Positions 1 to 7,217 of a stretch of 63,770 bases of DNA are shown here, piece by piece; the first letter of the stretch is position 1; the number at the start of each line of letters is the position of its first letter. Source of the DNA: DATATV01 sp035551355 (GTDB lineage Bacteria > Actinomycetota > Actinomycetes > Mycobacteriales > Pseudonocardiaceae). A program made the position numbers and the translations under genes. Location of the stretch: NCBI GenBank assembly GCA_035551355.1, contig DASZNF010000001.1, positions 1-63,770 on the forward strand, read 5' to 3'. The notes beneath the pieces were generated by a model, which made no database searches, was not told the DNA's origin, and saw nothing but the letters and a program-made list of their open reading frames with translations.

Positions 1-1321
1 CCGCGCGGTAGAAGCGGTCGAAGATGCGGGGCAGCCGGTCGGGCGGCACGCCGGGGCCGGTGTCGCTGACCTCGATCTCGACCTCGTCGCCACGTTCGCG
101 CAGCGCCACCGTGGCCTCGGTGTCCGCCGGCGTGTGGGTGAACACGTTGGCCAGCAGGTTGTCCACGGCCCGGCGCAGCAGCTCCTCGTCGCCGACGATC
201 ACCACCCCGGCGGCGATCTCGGTGTGCCAGTCCGGCCGCGGCGGGGTCACCCGCATCCGATGCACGCAGCTGGCGATCAGTTCGCTCAGTGCCACCGGCT
301 CGCGCTGCTCAGCCGGGTGCTGGTCCAGCCGGGCCAGCCGCAGCATGTCGTTCACCAGCCCGCTCATCCGCTGGGACTCCAGCGCGATGCCCGTCATCAC
401 CTCGTCGACCTGCGCACGCTCCGGCAGCGCGCCCTGCTGGTAGAGCTCGGCGTTGGCGCGCAACGAGGCCAGCGGGGTGCGCAGTTCGTGGCTGGCGTCG
501 GCGAAGAACCGGCGGGTCAGCTCCTGCCCGGCCTCGATGCGGGCCAGCATCCCGTTCAGGGCGCTGCCCAGCCGGCCGACCTCGCCGCCCGGATACTGTT
601 CGCTGACCCGGTCGGTGAGGTTGCCCGCGGTGATCCGGTCGGCCTGCGTGGCCATGGCCTCGATGGGCCGCAATCCGCACCGCAGCAACCAGAACGCGCC
701 CACGCCGATGACCAGCAGCGCGGCGGTCGAGCCGAAGAGCATGATCAGCCACATCCGGTGCACGGCGTTGTTGATGTCGTCCAGGCTGGTGCTGATCACC
801 AGCGTTCCGTTCGGCCCGCGGATGGCCACCGAGCGCAGCGGATCACCCAGTGCCGACACCAGGTTCTGCGCCTGCCCGCCCACGATCAGGCCACCCAGGT
901 TCATCGGCACGTTGGGCCCGCTGCCGTCGTCGGACGGGCCGTCCTCGTTGGCGATCGCGTCGCGGATGTCCGGGACGCCGCCGTCGTCGGAGATGTAGAC
1001 CATGCTGTACAGGCCCACGAGGAACTGGTGGGCCTCGATCCAGGTGCCGATCGCGTCCGGGTAGTGCATGACGTCGTCCCCGGGCGGCAGTTCCGGCCCG
1101 GGCGGTATCTGGCTCAGCTCGGGCTCGACGGCCTGCGCGGCGTGGCGAAGCGAGGTGTCGGTCTGGTTGAGCAGGTAGCTGTGCAGCGCGGTCACCGCGG
1201 CGTAGTCGAACCCCACCAGGGCGGCCAGCGTCACCGCCACCACCGCGAGCAGCACCCGCAGCCGTAGCGGGCCGCGCCCCAGCGCCCGGCGGACGCGGGA
1301 GGCGGCGCGGTCACGACTCAT
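1..1321 (-). CDS. Sensor histidine kinase (3' end cut by window edge)
   Basis: Membrane sensor kinase of the HAMP/HisKA/HATPase type. Reading the minus strand from ATG at 1321 gives an N-terminal membrane segment (about residues 20-42), an extracytoplasmic sensor of about 145 residues, a second membrane segment (about 190-213), a HAMP linker and a HisKA box FFADASHELRTPL with phospho-acceptor His near residue 278. An N-box (DNLLANVFTH) and a G-box-like DTGPGVPPDRLPRIFDRF follow before the sequence runs off the left edge, so the C-terminus is missing. The start overlaps the 3' end of the response regulator gene by 11 nt, so the pair is translationally coupled. The stimulus cannot be read from the sequence; the sensor domain is not one I recognise. 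Confidence 0.9.
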   Translation of the reverse strand, partial: MSRDRAASRVRRALGRGPLRLRVLLAVVAVTLAALVGFDYAAVTALHSYLLNQTDTSLRHAAQAVEPELSQIPPGPELPPGDDVMHYPDAIGTWIEAHQFLVGLYSMVYISDDGGVPDIRDAIANEDGPSDDGSGPNVPMNLGGLIVGGQAQNLVSALGDPLRSVAIRGPNGTLVISTSLDDINNAVHRMWLIMLFGSTAALLVIGVGAFWLLRCGLRPIEAMATQADRITAGNLTDRVSEQYPGGEVGRLGSALNGMLARIEAGQELTRRFFADASHELRTPLASLRANAELYQQGALPERAQVDEVMTGIALESQRMSGLVNDMLRLARLDQHPAEQREPVALSELIASCVHRMRVTPPRPDWHTEIAAGVVIVGDEELLRRAVDNLLANVFTHTPADTEATVALRERGDEVEIEVSDTGPGVPPDRLPRIFDRFYRA

Positions 1322-2141
1322 CGGGGTTCTCCGAGTCGCCGGCCGTGTCCGGGTCGCCGGCCGTGTCCGGGTCGTCGGCGCGGGGTAGCCGCAGGCGGTA
1401 GCCGACACCGCGCTGGGTGTGGATCAGATCCGGGCCGAACTGGGCCAGTTTGCGGCGCAGGTAGGCGATGTAGGTGGACACGACCGTGCTGGTGCCGCCG
1501 TAGTCCCAGACGTGGTCCAGCAGTTGCGGGCGGGTCAGCACCCGGCCCGAGTTGAGCATCAGGAAGCGGAGCAACCGGAACTCGGTCGGCGAGAGATCCA
1601 ATGGATGCCCGGCGCGGCGCACCTCGTAGGTGTCCTGGTCCAGTTCCAGATCGGCGAACGTGAGCACCGGACCGGACTCAGCCGGGCGGGCCCGGCGCAG
1701 CACCGTGCGGATCCGTGCGGCCAGCTCCTCCAAGCCGAACGGCTTGGTCACATAGTCGTCACCGCCGATGGTCAGCCCGGAGACCTTGTCCGCCTCGGTG
1801 TCCTTGGCGGTCAGAAAGATCACCGGCACGCGCTGCCCGTCCCGGCGCAGGCGTTGCACGATCTCGAAGCCGTCGATGTCCGGCAGCATCACGTCCAGCA
1901 CCACCAGATCGAACGGCTGCTCCCGGAGCAGGCTCAGCGCCTCCGACCCGGTCTCCCCCGTGATCACCTCGAAACCGAGGAACCGCAGCGAGGCCGCGAC
2001 CGCGTTCCGCAGGAAGCGCTCGTCGTCGACCACCAGCAACCGGCCGGGCGAGGGGGCATCCGGCGTCGCGTTCCCCGGTGGGCGGGCAGCTCCGGGGTGG
2101 TCGCCATGATCAGAAGGCAGCCTCGTCACCGGTCCCATCAT
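1311..2141 (-). CDS. OmpR/PhoB-family response regulator
   Basis: DNA-binding partner of the adjacent histidine kinase. The receiver domain shows the acidic pair (LLVVDDERF, D39/D40), phospho-acceptor Asp83 in VLDVMLPDIDG, the switch Thr (FLTAKD) and Lys133 (VTKPF). The C-terminal half is a winged helix (LDLSPTEFRLLRFLMLNSG). I chose ATG 2141 because a GAGGAACGG ribosome site precedes it; a GTG at 2174 would add 11 residues. The C-terminal tail is a short DPDTAG repeat encoded by an 18-bp tandem DNA repeat. A proline-rich stretch of about 30 residues precedes the receiver. Targets unknown. Confidence 0.92.
   Translation of the reverse strand: MMGPVTRLPSDHGDHPGAARPPGNATPDAPSPGRLLVVDDERFLRNAVAASLRFLGFEVITGETGSEALSLLREQPFDLVVLDVMLPDIDGFEIVQRLRRDGQRVPVIFLTAKDTEADKVSGLTIGGDDYVTKPFGLEELAARIRTVLRRARPAESGPVLTFADLELDQDTYEVRRAGHPLDLSPTEFRLLRFLMLNSGRVLTRPQLLDHVWDYGGTSTVVSTYIAYLRRKLAQFGPDLIHTQRGVGYRLRLPRADDPDTAGDPDTAGDSENPDES
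1335..1380. repeat. 18-bp tandem repeat, about 2.5 copies
   Basis: Two perfect copies of an 18-bp unit beginning GTCGCCGGCCGTG lie back to back (1335-1352 and 1353-1370), followed by a diverged partial third copy. They encode the DPDTAG repeats at the C-terminus of the response regulator. This is a likely slippage site and should vary in copy number between strains. Confidence 0.85.
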
Positions 2142-2253
2142 CCGTTCCTCGTCATCCGGGCCAGCCGACCACACCTGGGCAAACCCAGCATGCGAGTTGT
2201 GTGTGAATTTCGTGTGGAGGCTCGCCCCGGTCGCGGTGGCAAGATCGCTGGTG

Positions 2254-3036
2254 TCACCGCCCTCGGCCTTTCCTCCGACGCCGCAGGATCAGGCCGGCAA
2301 GGAACCCGGCAGCGGCCCCGCCCAGCACCGCACGCCATGGTCCAGGCGCTCCGTGCGGCTCCGATGGCCGGGTTTGTCGGTGTTCGCCGGATTGCCGAAC
2401 CGGCACCGCGACGGCGGGGCCTTCGGCCAGTGCCTTCCGGTACTCCTCGTCGAGCACCTGATGGAACCGCCGCTCGAACGCGGAACCCGAGCTGCGCATG
2501 CGCAGTTCGCGTCCGTTCGCCCAGAACCGACGGCCTGGCTCACCCTGGAACACAACGTGCGCGACCGACCGCAGGTGCTCCTCGGTCATCGACCCGAACT
2601 CGCACATCATCCGCCAGTGCTCGATGATCAGGTTGACGTACATGTGCTGGCGTTGCGCCTGGTGATCACCGTTGTCGAAGAACGGACCCCACGCTCGGGC
2701 GTAGGTCTCGTCTTCCATGGCCATCTTCATCAGATCGAGGTGCAATGAGCGCAATGCCTGATCCCGGTTCGCCTTGGCTTCCCTAGCCTGGAAGAACAGC
2801 GAACCCGCCACTCCGGTCAATGCCAGAACGGAGATCAACGTGGACGCGGCGCCGTACGTCTGGCCGATGTTGCCCAGTCGCGTCCAATAACTGGAATCGC
2901 CACTGAGCAGGCCGAGCACGGCAGGCGAAAGCACAATAAAAGCAAGGATGATCAAGATCGTGACAACGATCATCGTCACGATCCACATCCGCTTCCACGG
3001 TGGCCTGATCAGCTTGCTCACGTGACGCGGCGACAC
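2254..3036 (-). CDS. DUF6082-like membrane protein
   Basis: 260-residue protein of unknown function. It has two closely spaced N-terminal hydrophobic segments (about residues 17-45 and 58-82), then a cytoplasmic helical region with LGNIGQTYGAASTLIS and a HLDLMKMAMED stretch typical of the actinobacterial DUF6082 family. A third hydrophobic segment sits near the C-terminus (GGAAAGFLAGLIL) followed by a basic RRRRKGRGR tail. Length fits the family except for the extra C-terminal membrane anchor. Start is GTG or ATG at the 3036 end; the ribosome site is not obvious. It sits downstream of the DUF6879 gene on the same strand with a 16-nt gap, so it may be co-transcribed. Family assignment is from memory of the motif pattern. 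Confidence 0.7.
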   Translation of the reverse strand: MSPRHVSKLIRPPWKRMWIVTMIVVTILIILAFIVLSPAVLGLLSGDSSYWTRLGNIGQTYGAASTLISVLALTGVAGSLFFQAREAKANRDQALRSLHLDLMKMAMEDETYARAWGPFFDNGDHQAQRQHMYVNLIIEHWRMMCEFGSMTEEHLRSVAHVVFQGEPGRRFWANGRELRMRSSGSAFERRFHQVLDEEYRKALAEGPAVAVPVRQSGEHRQTRPSEPHGAPGPWRAVLGGAAAGFLAGLILRRRRKGRGR

Positions 3037-3052
3037 AGTGGCAAGCTACCCG

Positions 3053-3652
3053 TCATGGTGCCACTTTCGGGGAAGGAAGCTGCGCCAGCTCTCGCGCGAA
3101 AAACCGGCGAATCTCCTCCCCCTCGGCGTACAACTTTTCGAGATCGCGACGAACACCCGAGATCAGCTCGACCGAGTCGAACCGCCGAGCACCTTCGTGA
3201 TTCCCGTCGCGATCGTAGAGCACCTCGTATATCGCGACATCTCCGAGCACCACGAGCTCCGGCAACGCGTCAAAGCCGCACGATTGGGCTTTGTCCGTGG
3301 ACACCACCCTGATCTGCTCACCGACCTCGGCGCGCAACTTCAGAAAATTGAGTTCCCACTGCAGGTAGGGCGTGAGGGGCAGATCCACCACCCGAACCCG
3401 CCGACGGACGAAGTCCCCCTGGGCCAACTCGGTCTTGGCCTCGGCCTGCATGTCCGCCATCAGCCGCAGCGACCGCTCCCACTGGCCGTCATTGAACGCC
3501 TCCCAACTCGGCACGCCAGGCTCACGGAAGTGCTGGTACGTCTCAAGTTTCCAGAACACATCCTTGATCTTCTGGTAACGCGGCCAGAAGTCATCGAGGT
3601 AGGTTTCGGAGTCGAGGTCTGCGGCCTCGACTCGGTTCAGCTTCTCAAGCAT
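3053..3652 (-). CDS. DUF6879 family protein
   Basis: 199-residue soluble protein. It resembles the actinobacterial DUF6879 family: a central FWKLETYQHFREP segment, a long aromatic-rich core and conserved acidic/aromatic residues (DFVRRRVRVVDLPLTPYLQWEL). The biochemical role is unknown; members usually lie beside XRE regulators or small partner proteins. ATG at 3652 lies inside the end of the upstream small gene (8-nt overlap), so the two are translationally coupled and probably act together. No membrane segments or signal peptide. Confidence 0.75.
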   Translation of the reverse strand: MLEKLNRVEAADLDSETYLDDFWPRYQKIKDVFWKLETYQHFREPGVPSWEAFNDGQWERSLRLMADMQAEAKTELAQGDFVRRRVRVVDLPLTPYLQWELNFLKLRAEVGEQIRVVSTDKAQSCGFDALPELVVLGDVAIYEVLYDRDGNHEGARRFDSVELISGVRRDLEKLYAEGEEIRRFFARELAQLPSPKVAP

Positions 3653-3923
3653 TGGGGAGGTCCGGTTTCGCGGCGACGATCATGTTCCGCGGAAGTACTA
3701 CCAGACGCTCGTCCGACCCGATCGAGACACCTTCTGGAAGGCGATCCGCATATGCGGGCGTCAGATCGCGCCCAATCATCGCGAAGTCGCCGTTGTCCAA
3801 CTCCCAGATGTCGGGGCAGGTCGGGCTACCACTGGTGTTGCCCAATTCCAGCGCCGACTTGCCGATCCGGCGTTTGAAACCCGCATTCGTGTCGGCTTCC
3901 CAGGGGCGGCGAATCCCGGACAT
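3645..3923 (-). CDS. Small conserved partner of the DUF6879 protein
   Basis: 92-residue hypothetical protein (MSGIRRPWE start). It contains GNTSGSPTCPDIWELDNGDFAMIGRDLT and a VSIGSDERLVVLPR segment, a pattern I associate with small actinobacterial proteins encoded directly before DUF6879 genes. ATG 3923 was chosen because a GGATGGAGG ribosome site lies 6 nt upstream; the longer ATG at 3980 would start inside a perfect inverted repeat and has no good site. Overlaps the DUF6879 gene by 8 nt. Function unknown; the pair could be a two-gene regulatory or defence-like module, but nothing in the sequence proves that. Confidence 0.72.
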   Translation of the reverse strand: MSGIRRPWEADTNAGFKRRIGKSALELGNTSGSPTCPDIWELDNGDFAMIGRDLTPAYADRLPEGVSIGSDERLVVLPRNMIVAAKPDLPNA

Positions 3924-3947
3924 AGCAGCCTCCATCCTGCCGTGTCC

Positions 3948-3978
3948 GTTGAGTGTGACACGGAGCGTCACACTCAAC
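3948..3978. promoter_or_regulatory. Perfect 12-bp inverted repeat upstream of the DUF6879 gene pair
   Basis: Arms GTTGAGTGTGAC (3948-3959) and GTCACACTCAAC (3967-3978) are perfectly complementary around a 7-nt spacer. The dyad lies 24 nt upstream of the chosen start of the small gene at 3923, between promoter and ribosome site, as expected of an operator or a 5' leader hairpin. There is no T-run, so it is not a typical terminator. The half-site AGTGTGA recurs in the palindrome at 6503-6517. Confidence 0.7.
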
Positions 3979-4037
3979 AACAGATAGCTACGGGTTTGTA
4001 CCCAATTGTGAAGTCGGCTGACCGCGCGGTCGTGAGG

Positions 4038-6032
4038 TTACTTCACACAGGGAATGCCGCCCCCTGAAATCGCGGAGAGCTGATCGGTGCCCGGGGCCGC
4101 GTTGCCCGCGCCGGTGCCGGACACCGCGGACGCCGGGGGCACCGACGTGGTGGACGTCGTCGCGCCGGACAGTGACGACGGCATGCTGAAATCGCTGCCC
4201 AGCACGATTTTCACCGTGTTCGAGTCCACTTTGGAGCTCGACTCGGCGTCGTAGCCGCCGAGCATGGTGGCGATTTGCTTCGCGGCCGACGACGCGCCCG
4301 GTCCATAGTAGACGATCGTGCTGTGCACGCGGGACGGCGCGGTGGTCGCCGTGCCCTGCACGAAACCGTTGCTGGACAAAGCTTGTTCGACCTTGCCCGC
4401 CACACCGCCTGCGCCCGAGGCGTTCTCCACGTCCACCACCGTGTCACTGCTCTGAGTGGTCGTGGTGGTGGGCGCGGTCGTGGTGGTGGCCGGGGCCGCG
4501 GTGGTGCTGCTCGCGCTCGACGAGCCGGACAGCAGATTGTGCACGGTGCTCTGGATCAGCGGCACGTTCACCACGTTCCAGGTGTCCGAGCTCGGCCCGC
4601 CGTACCCCTCGATGGGCAGTGTGTAGAAGGTGATGTTGCCACCGGTCAGGTTGGACGCCTGCCCGGCGAAGGTGAGCAGGTCCAGGTCGTTGTCCACGGC
4701 GATGTTGGCCTGCGCCACGTTCAGGATCGCGGACAGCTTGCTCGGGTCGGTCAGTTCACCCGCCTGCTTGAGTTTGTAGGCCAGCGCCGAGATGAACGCC
4801 TGCTGCCGTCGCTCGCGGTCCAGGTCGGTGAAGGTCGGGTTGGCCGGATCGCGGCGCTGGCGCACGAAGGACACCGCCTGCGACGCGCTCAGCGAGTTCA
4901 TGCCGGCGTGGAAGTTCGCGCCCGAGTAGTACAGGTCGGACGTGGCTTCGTTGAGGCACACCGTGATCGGCTGCACCACCTGCGCGATCTCGAAGAACCC
5001 GGCCAGAGTCACCTCGACGAAGTGGTCGATCGCCACCCCGCCAAGGAACTTGCTGACCGTGGCCGCTTCTTCCTTGCGCGCCGCCTCGCGGGCCTGCTGC
5101 ACCTGGGCCGAGCCGTGCACACCCTGCTTGTACAACGATTCCATGGTCTGCTCGTAGGCCAGCCCATAGGCCTGCTTGATCTTGCCGTTGCACTGGTTGT
5201 ACGGGCAGCCGGAGAAGCTGATGTAGTCGTCGCGCGGAATGGAGAGCGCGGTGGCCCGGCTGCCGTCGCCGGGCACGTGCAGCAGCATGAGCACATTGGC
5301 GTTCATGCCGCCATCGTTGGAATCGCCCGCGTGCAACGCCTGGTACATCGCGTCCGGCAGCGCGTTGCCGTTCTCGTCGAGCCTGCTGTCCAGGCCCATG
5401 ATCAGAATGTTCGTGTCGCCGTTGTTCGACTTGGGCACGCTGCCGTCCAGCGCGTCCGAGCGGTTCAGGCTGGTATTGAAGCTGTGGTACGTGGTCCACG
5501 CGTAGCCCGTGCCGCCCAGCACGAGTAAGGAGATCAGGGCGAGCACGGTGTATCCGGTGGCCACGCCCCAGTGGGTGCGTCGGCGCCGGGTGCGAGTGGC
5601 GGGGCCATTCTCGGCGGGACCGGGCTTCGCGGGCTCAGCGTTGGTCTCGGTCTCGGGCTCGGGCTTCGACTCGTTGGTGGACCCGGCCTTCGGGGCCGAC
5701 TCGGCCCGCGTCGGCTCGGCCCGCGTCGACTCCGCCCTCGCCGGATCGGGCTGGGGCCGTCCGGTCGGAGTGCGTCCGGTTGGGGTCCGTCCAATCGGCG
5801 TCTGTCCGGTTGGGGCCCGTCCAGTCGGAGTCCGTCCGGTCGGGGCCCGTCCGGTCGGGGTCCGTCCGGTCGTCGGCGGCTCGGGTTCGATGGTGGCGGT
5901 GGTCTCGGTGGGGTCGACCGGGTCGAGTGCGGCGGGTTTGGCGAGGTCGGTGTGTACCTCGGTGATCTCGTCGTCGAACGCGCTGAACCCGCGGGACTGC
6001 TGCCAGTGCGCCCGTTTCGGCACCTCGCCCAC
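4038..6032 (-). CDS. LCP (LytR-CpsA-Psr) family cell-wall protein with LytR_C domain
   Basis: LCP proteins transfer lipid-linked glycopolymers (arabinogalactan or teichoic-acid-like) to peptidoglycan outside the membrane. Order: cytoplasmic N-terminus with a low-complexity TPTGR/APTGR repeat (about residues 54-93), acidic/proline linker, basic RTRRRRTHW, one membrane segment (about 155-179), then the LCP catalytic domain with ILIMGLDSR, SIPRDDY and FVRQRRDP (the Arg/Asp residues that bind the pyrophosphate). A Ser/Thr-rich linker leads to a LytR_C domain (VVDVENASGAGGVAGKV). Start GTG 6032 is preferred because AGGGGAG lies 5 nt upstream; ATG 6203 would add 57 residues of poor character. 664 residues, longer than typical because of the linker. 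Confidence 0.93.
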   Translation of the reverse strand: MGEVPKRAHWQQSRGFSAFDDEITEVHTDLAKPAALDPVDPTETTATIEPEPPTTGRTPTGRAPTGRTPTGRAPTGQTPIGRTPTGRTPTGRPQPDPARAESTRAEPTRAESAPKAGSTNESKPEPETETNAEPAKPGPAENGPATRTRRRRTHWGVATGYTVLALISLLVLGGTGYAWTTYHSFNTSLNRSDALDGSVPKSNNGDTNILIMGLDSRLDENGNALPDAMYQALHAGDSNDGGMNANVLMLLHVPGDGSRATALSIPRDDYISFSGCPYNQCNGKIKQAYGLAYEQTMESLYKQGVHGSAQVQQAREAARKEEAATVSKFLGGVAIDHFVEVTLAGFFEIAQVVQPITVCLNEATSDLYYSGANFHAGMNSLSASQAVSFVRQRRDPANPTFTDLDRERRQQAFISALAYKLKQAGELTDPSKLSAILNVAQANIAVDNDLDLLTFAGQASNLTGGNITFYTLPIEGYGGPSSDTWNVVNVPLIQSTVHNLLSGSSSASSTTAAPATTTTAPTTTTTQSSDTVVDVENASGAGGVAGKVEQALSSNGFVQGTATTAPSRVHSTIVYYGPGASSAAKQIATMLGGYDAESSSKVDSNTVKIVLGSDFSMPSSLSGATTSTTSVPPASAVSGTGAGNAAPGTDQLSAISGGGIPCVK
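5759..5872. repeat. 15-bp tandem repeat inside the LCP gene
   Basis: Seven to eight consecutive 15-bp units of the form GTCCGGTCGGGGTCC (plus-strand reading), with scattered substitutions, encode the TPTGR/APTGR pentapeptide repeats of the cytoplasmic tail. The units start at 5759, 5774, 5789, 5804, 5819, 5834, 5849 and 5864. Confidence 0.9.
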
Positions 6033-6322
6033 GTCTGCTCCCCTGGTCCATTGCCACAGGCGTGGGCCGGCACGACGCGCGCCGGCCCACCACAGTGACG
6101 GACTGAGCCTATCGCTCGCCGAGTCCGATGTGTTCGCCGACTGTTCGCCCGCGATGCGTGGCGGCCCAGTCGATTCCCGCCGCAGGCCACACTTTCGGCG
6201 CATGTTTCCGGAATTCGCGGTCCGCCCGCGCCCGGGTCGCTTACCCTACCGACCGAACCGATCACACTGCGTGGATCACTGCGGGCAAAACACCATGAAG
6301 CACAGCTGACACCGGCGAGCAC

Positions 6323-6436
6323 GACGGCGATTTGTCCGGTATCACGGGAAGGGTCGTGCTCGTTCTGCCGGGGAAGAACACGACAGCAGCGACCAGGCCT
6401 GCCGACAGTATAAAAAGGACAAATAAGCTCGCCGTC
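6323..6436. repeat. Nested imperfect inverted repeats
   Basis: Outer arms: GACGGCGATTTGTCC (6323-6337) pairs with GGACAAA-taagc-TCGCCGTC (6417-6436), with a 5-nt bulge on one side. Inner arms: GTCGTG-ctc-GTTCT (6353-6366) pairs with AAGAACACGAC (6374-6384). Transcribed, it could fold into a stem interrupted by an internal hairpin; as DNA it could be a decayed small inverted-repeat element. Pairing was judged by eye only. Confidence 0.45.
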
Positions 6437-6502
6437 GCTGATCGTCAGCGCAGGGTTTCCCAGCCGGCTACCTGACCGGCACTGCGTCGTGACACCGGTT
6501 GC

Positions 6503-6517
6503 TCACACTGAGTGTGA
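6503..6517. promoter_or_regulatory. 15-bp palindrome TCACACT-G-AGTGTGA
   Basis: Perfect 7-1-7 palindrome located about 120 bp upstream of the DedA-like gene. It uses the same AGTGTGA half-site as the inverted repeat at 3948-3978, in the opposite relative orientation. Candidate regulator-binding site; the binding protein is unknown. Confidence 0.5.
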
Positions 6518-6638
6518 CCAGCACCGTCGTGGCAGTTCCCGGCCGCGGGTTCAGCGCCCGCTACCAGGAGATTGCCAGCGTTGTCCCAGACTTCGGGGAG
6601 ACCGTCCACCTCATGGGGTCCAACCCGCCCGGGCGAGC

Positions 6639-7217
6639 ATGACCGCGGCCGCTCTGATCACCGCGTTCGTGGTCGCCACGGTCCCACTGGTACCGACCGA
6701 GCCGGTCCTCGTCGGCCTCGGTGTCCTCGCCGCGTCCGAGCACACCGTGCCGGTCACCGTGATCATCGTGGGCGCCATCGGCTGCGCGCTGTCCGATCAC
6801 ATTCTGTATGTGGTCGGGCGCATCGCCGGTGGGCGCGGGATGGCCTGGCTGGTGCGCAAGCCCGCCGGAGTGGCCGCGCACGCCTGGTTGACCCGCAGCA
6901 TCGCGCGGTGGGGGGCGTCGGTGCTGGTGGCCGGGCGGTGGCTGCCCGCCGGTGGCACGGCCGGCGCGGTGCTGGCCGGGGCCTCGGCCTGGCGGTTGCG
7001 GCGGTTCTCCCCGGCCTCCATCGCCGGGTCCACGTTGTGGGCGGCCTATGCAACGTTACTGGGATATTTCGGGGGCGCGGTCACCCGGCAGCCGGTCACC
7101 GGGTTCCTGCTCTCCCTGGGGATCGCGACCGGGTTGACGTTGCTCACCAGCCTGCTCGTGCGACGGCCGCGCACGTCCGCTCCCCCGCCGAAGGCCAGCG
7201 CGGACGCCAACTCATAG
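6639..7217 (+). CDS. DedA/VTT-domain integral membrane protein
   Basis: 192-residue membrane protein of the DedA (SNARE-associated/VTT) superfamily, implicated in phospholipid scrambling or undecaprenyl-phosphate recycling and membrane homeostasis. It shows PLVPTEPVLVGLGVLAAS, then the glycine-rich GAIGCALSDHILYVVGRIAGG and four to five hydrophobic segments, ending in a short polar tail. The usual second-loop F/RxxPxxR-type motif is only partly recognisable (RWLPAGGTAGA). ATG 6639 is chosen because the upstream reading has non-coding character; the ribosome site is weak. Monocistronic, facing the convergent betaine catabolic operon 5 nt from its 3' end overlap (7212-7217). Confidence 0.8.
   Translation: MTAAALITAFVVATVPLVPTEPVLVGLGVLAASEHTVPVTVIIVGAIGCALSDHILYVVGRIAGGRGMAWLVRKPAGVAAHAWLTRSIARWGASVLVAGRWLPAGGTAGAVLAGASAWRLRRFSPASIAGSTLWAAYATLLGYFGGAVTRQPVTGFLLSLGIATGLTLLTSLLVRRPRTSAPPPKASADANS

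Larger units (their letters stand above)
6033..6638. other. 606-bp intergenic region with nested inverted repeats
   Basis: No convincing coding sequence: the overlapping plus-strand reading (from 6489) lacks normal actinomycete codon bias before the DedA-like start. Contents: the LCP promoter side near 6033-6250; nested imperfect inverted repeats at 6323-6436; an AT-richer patch (TATAAAAAGG near 6409-6418); and a perfect palindrome TCACACT-G-AGTGTGA at 6503-6517. This is the divergent promoter space for the LCP gene (minus) and the DedA-like gene (plus). Confidence 0.6.

Noticed and set aside
134..1267. 377-codon plus-strand open frame
   Set aside because: Antisense of the histidine kinase with intact HisKA and HATPase motifs.
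3685..3694. TTCCGCGGAA resembling the palindrome at 12022
   Set aside because: It lies inside the coding sequence of the small gene at 3645-3923 and is a common string in GC-rich DNA.
4020..4031. GACCGCGCGGTC palindrome as LCP terminator
   Set aside because: Only a 4-bp stem with a 4-nt loop is possible as RNA; too weak to call.
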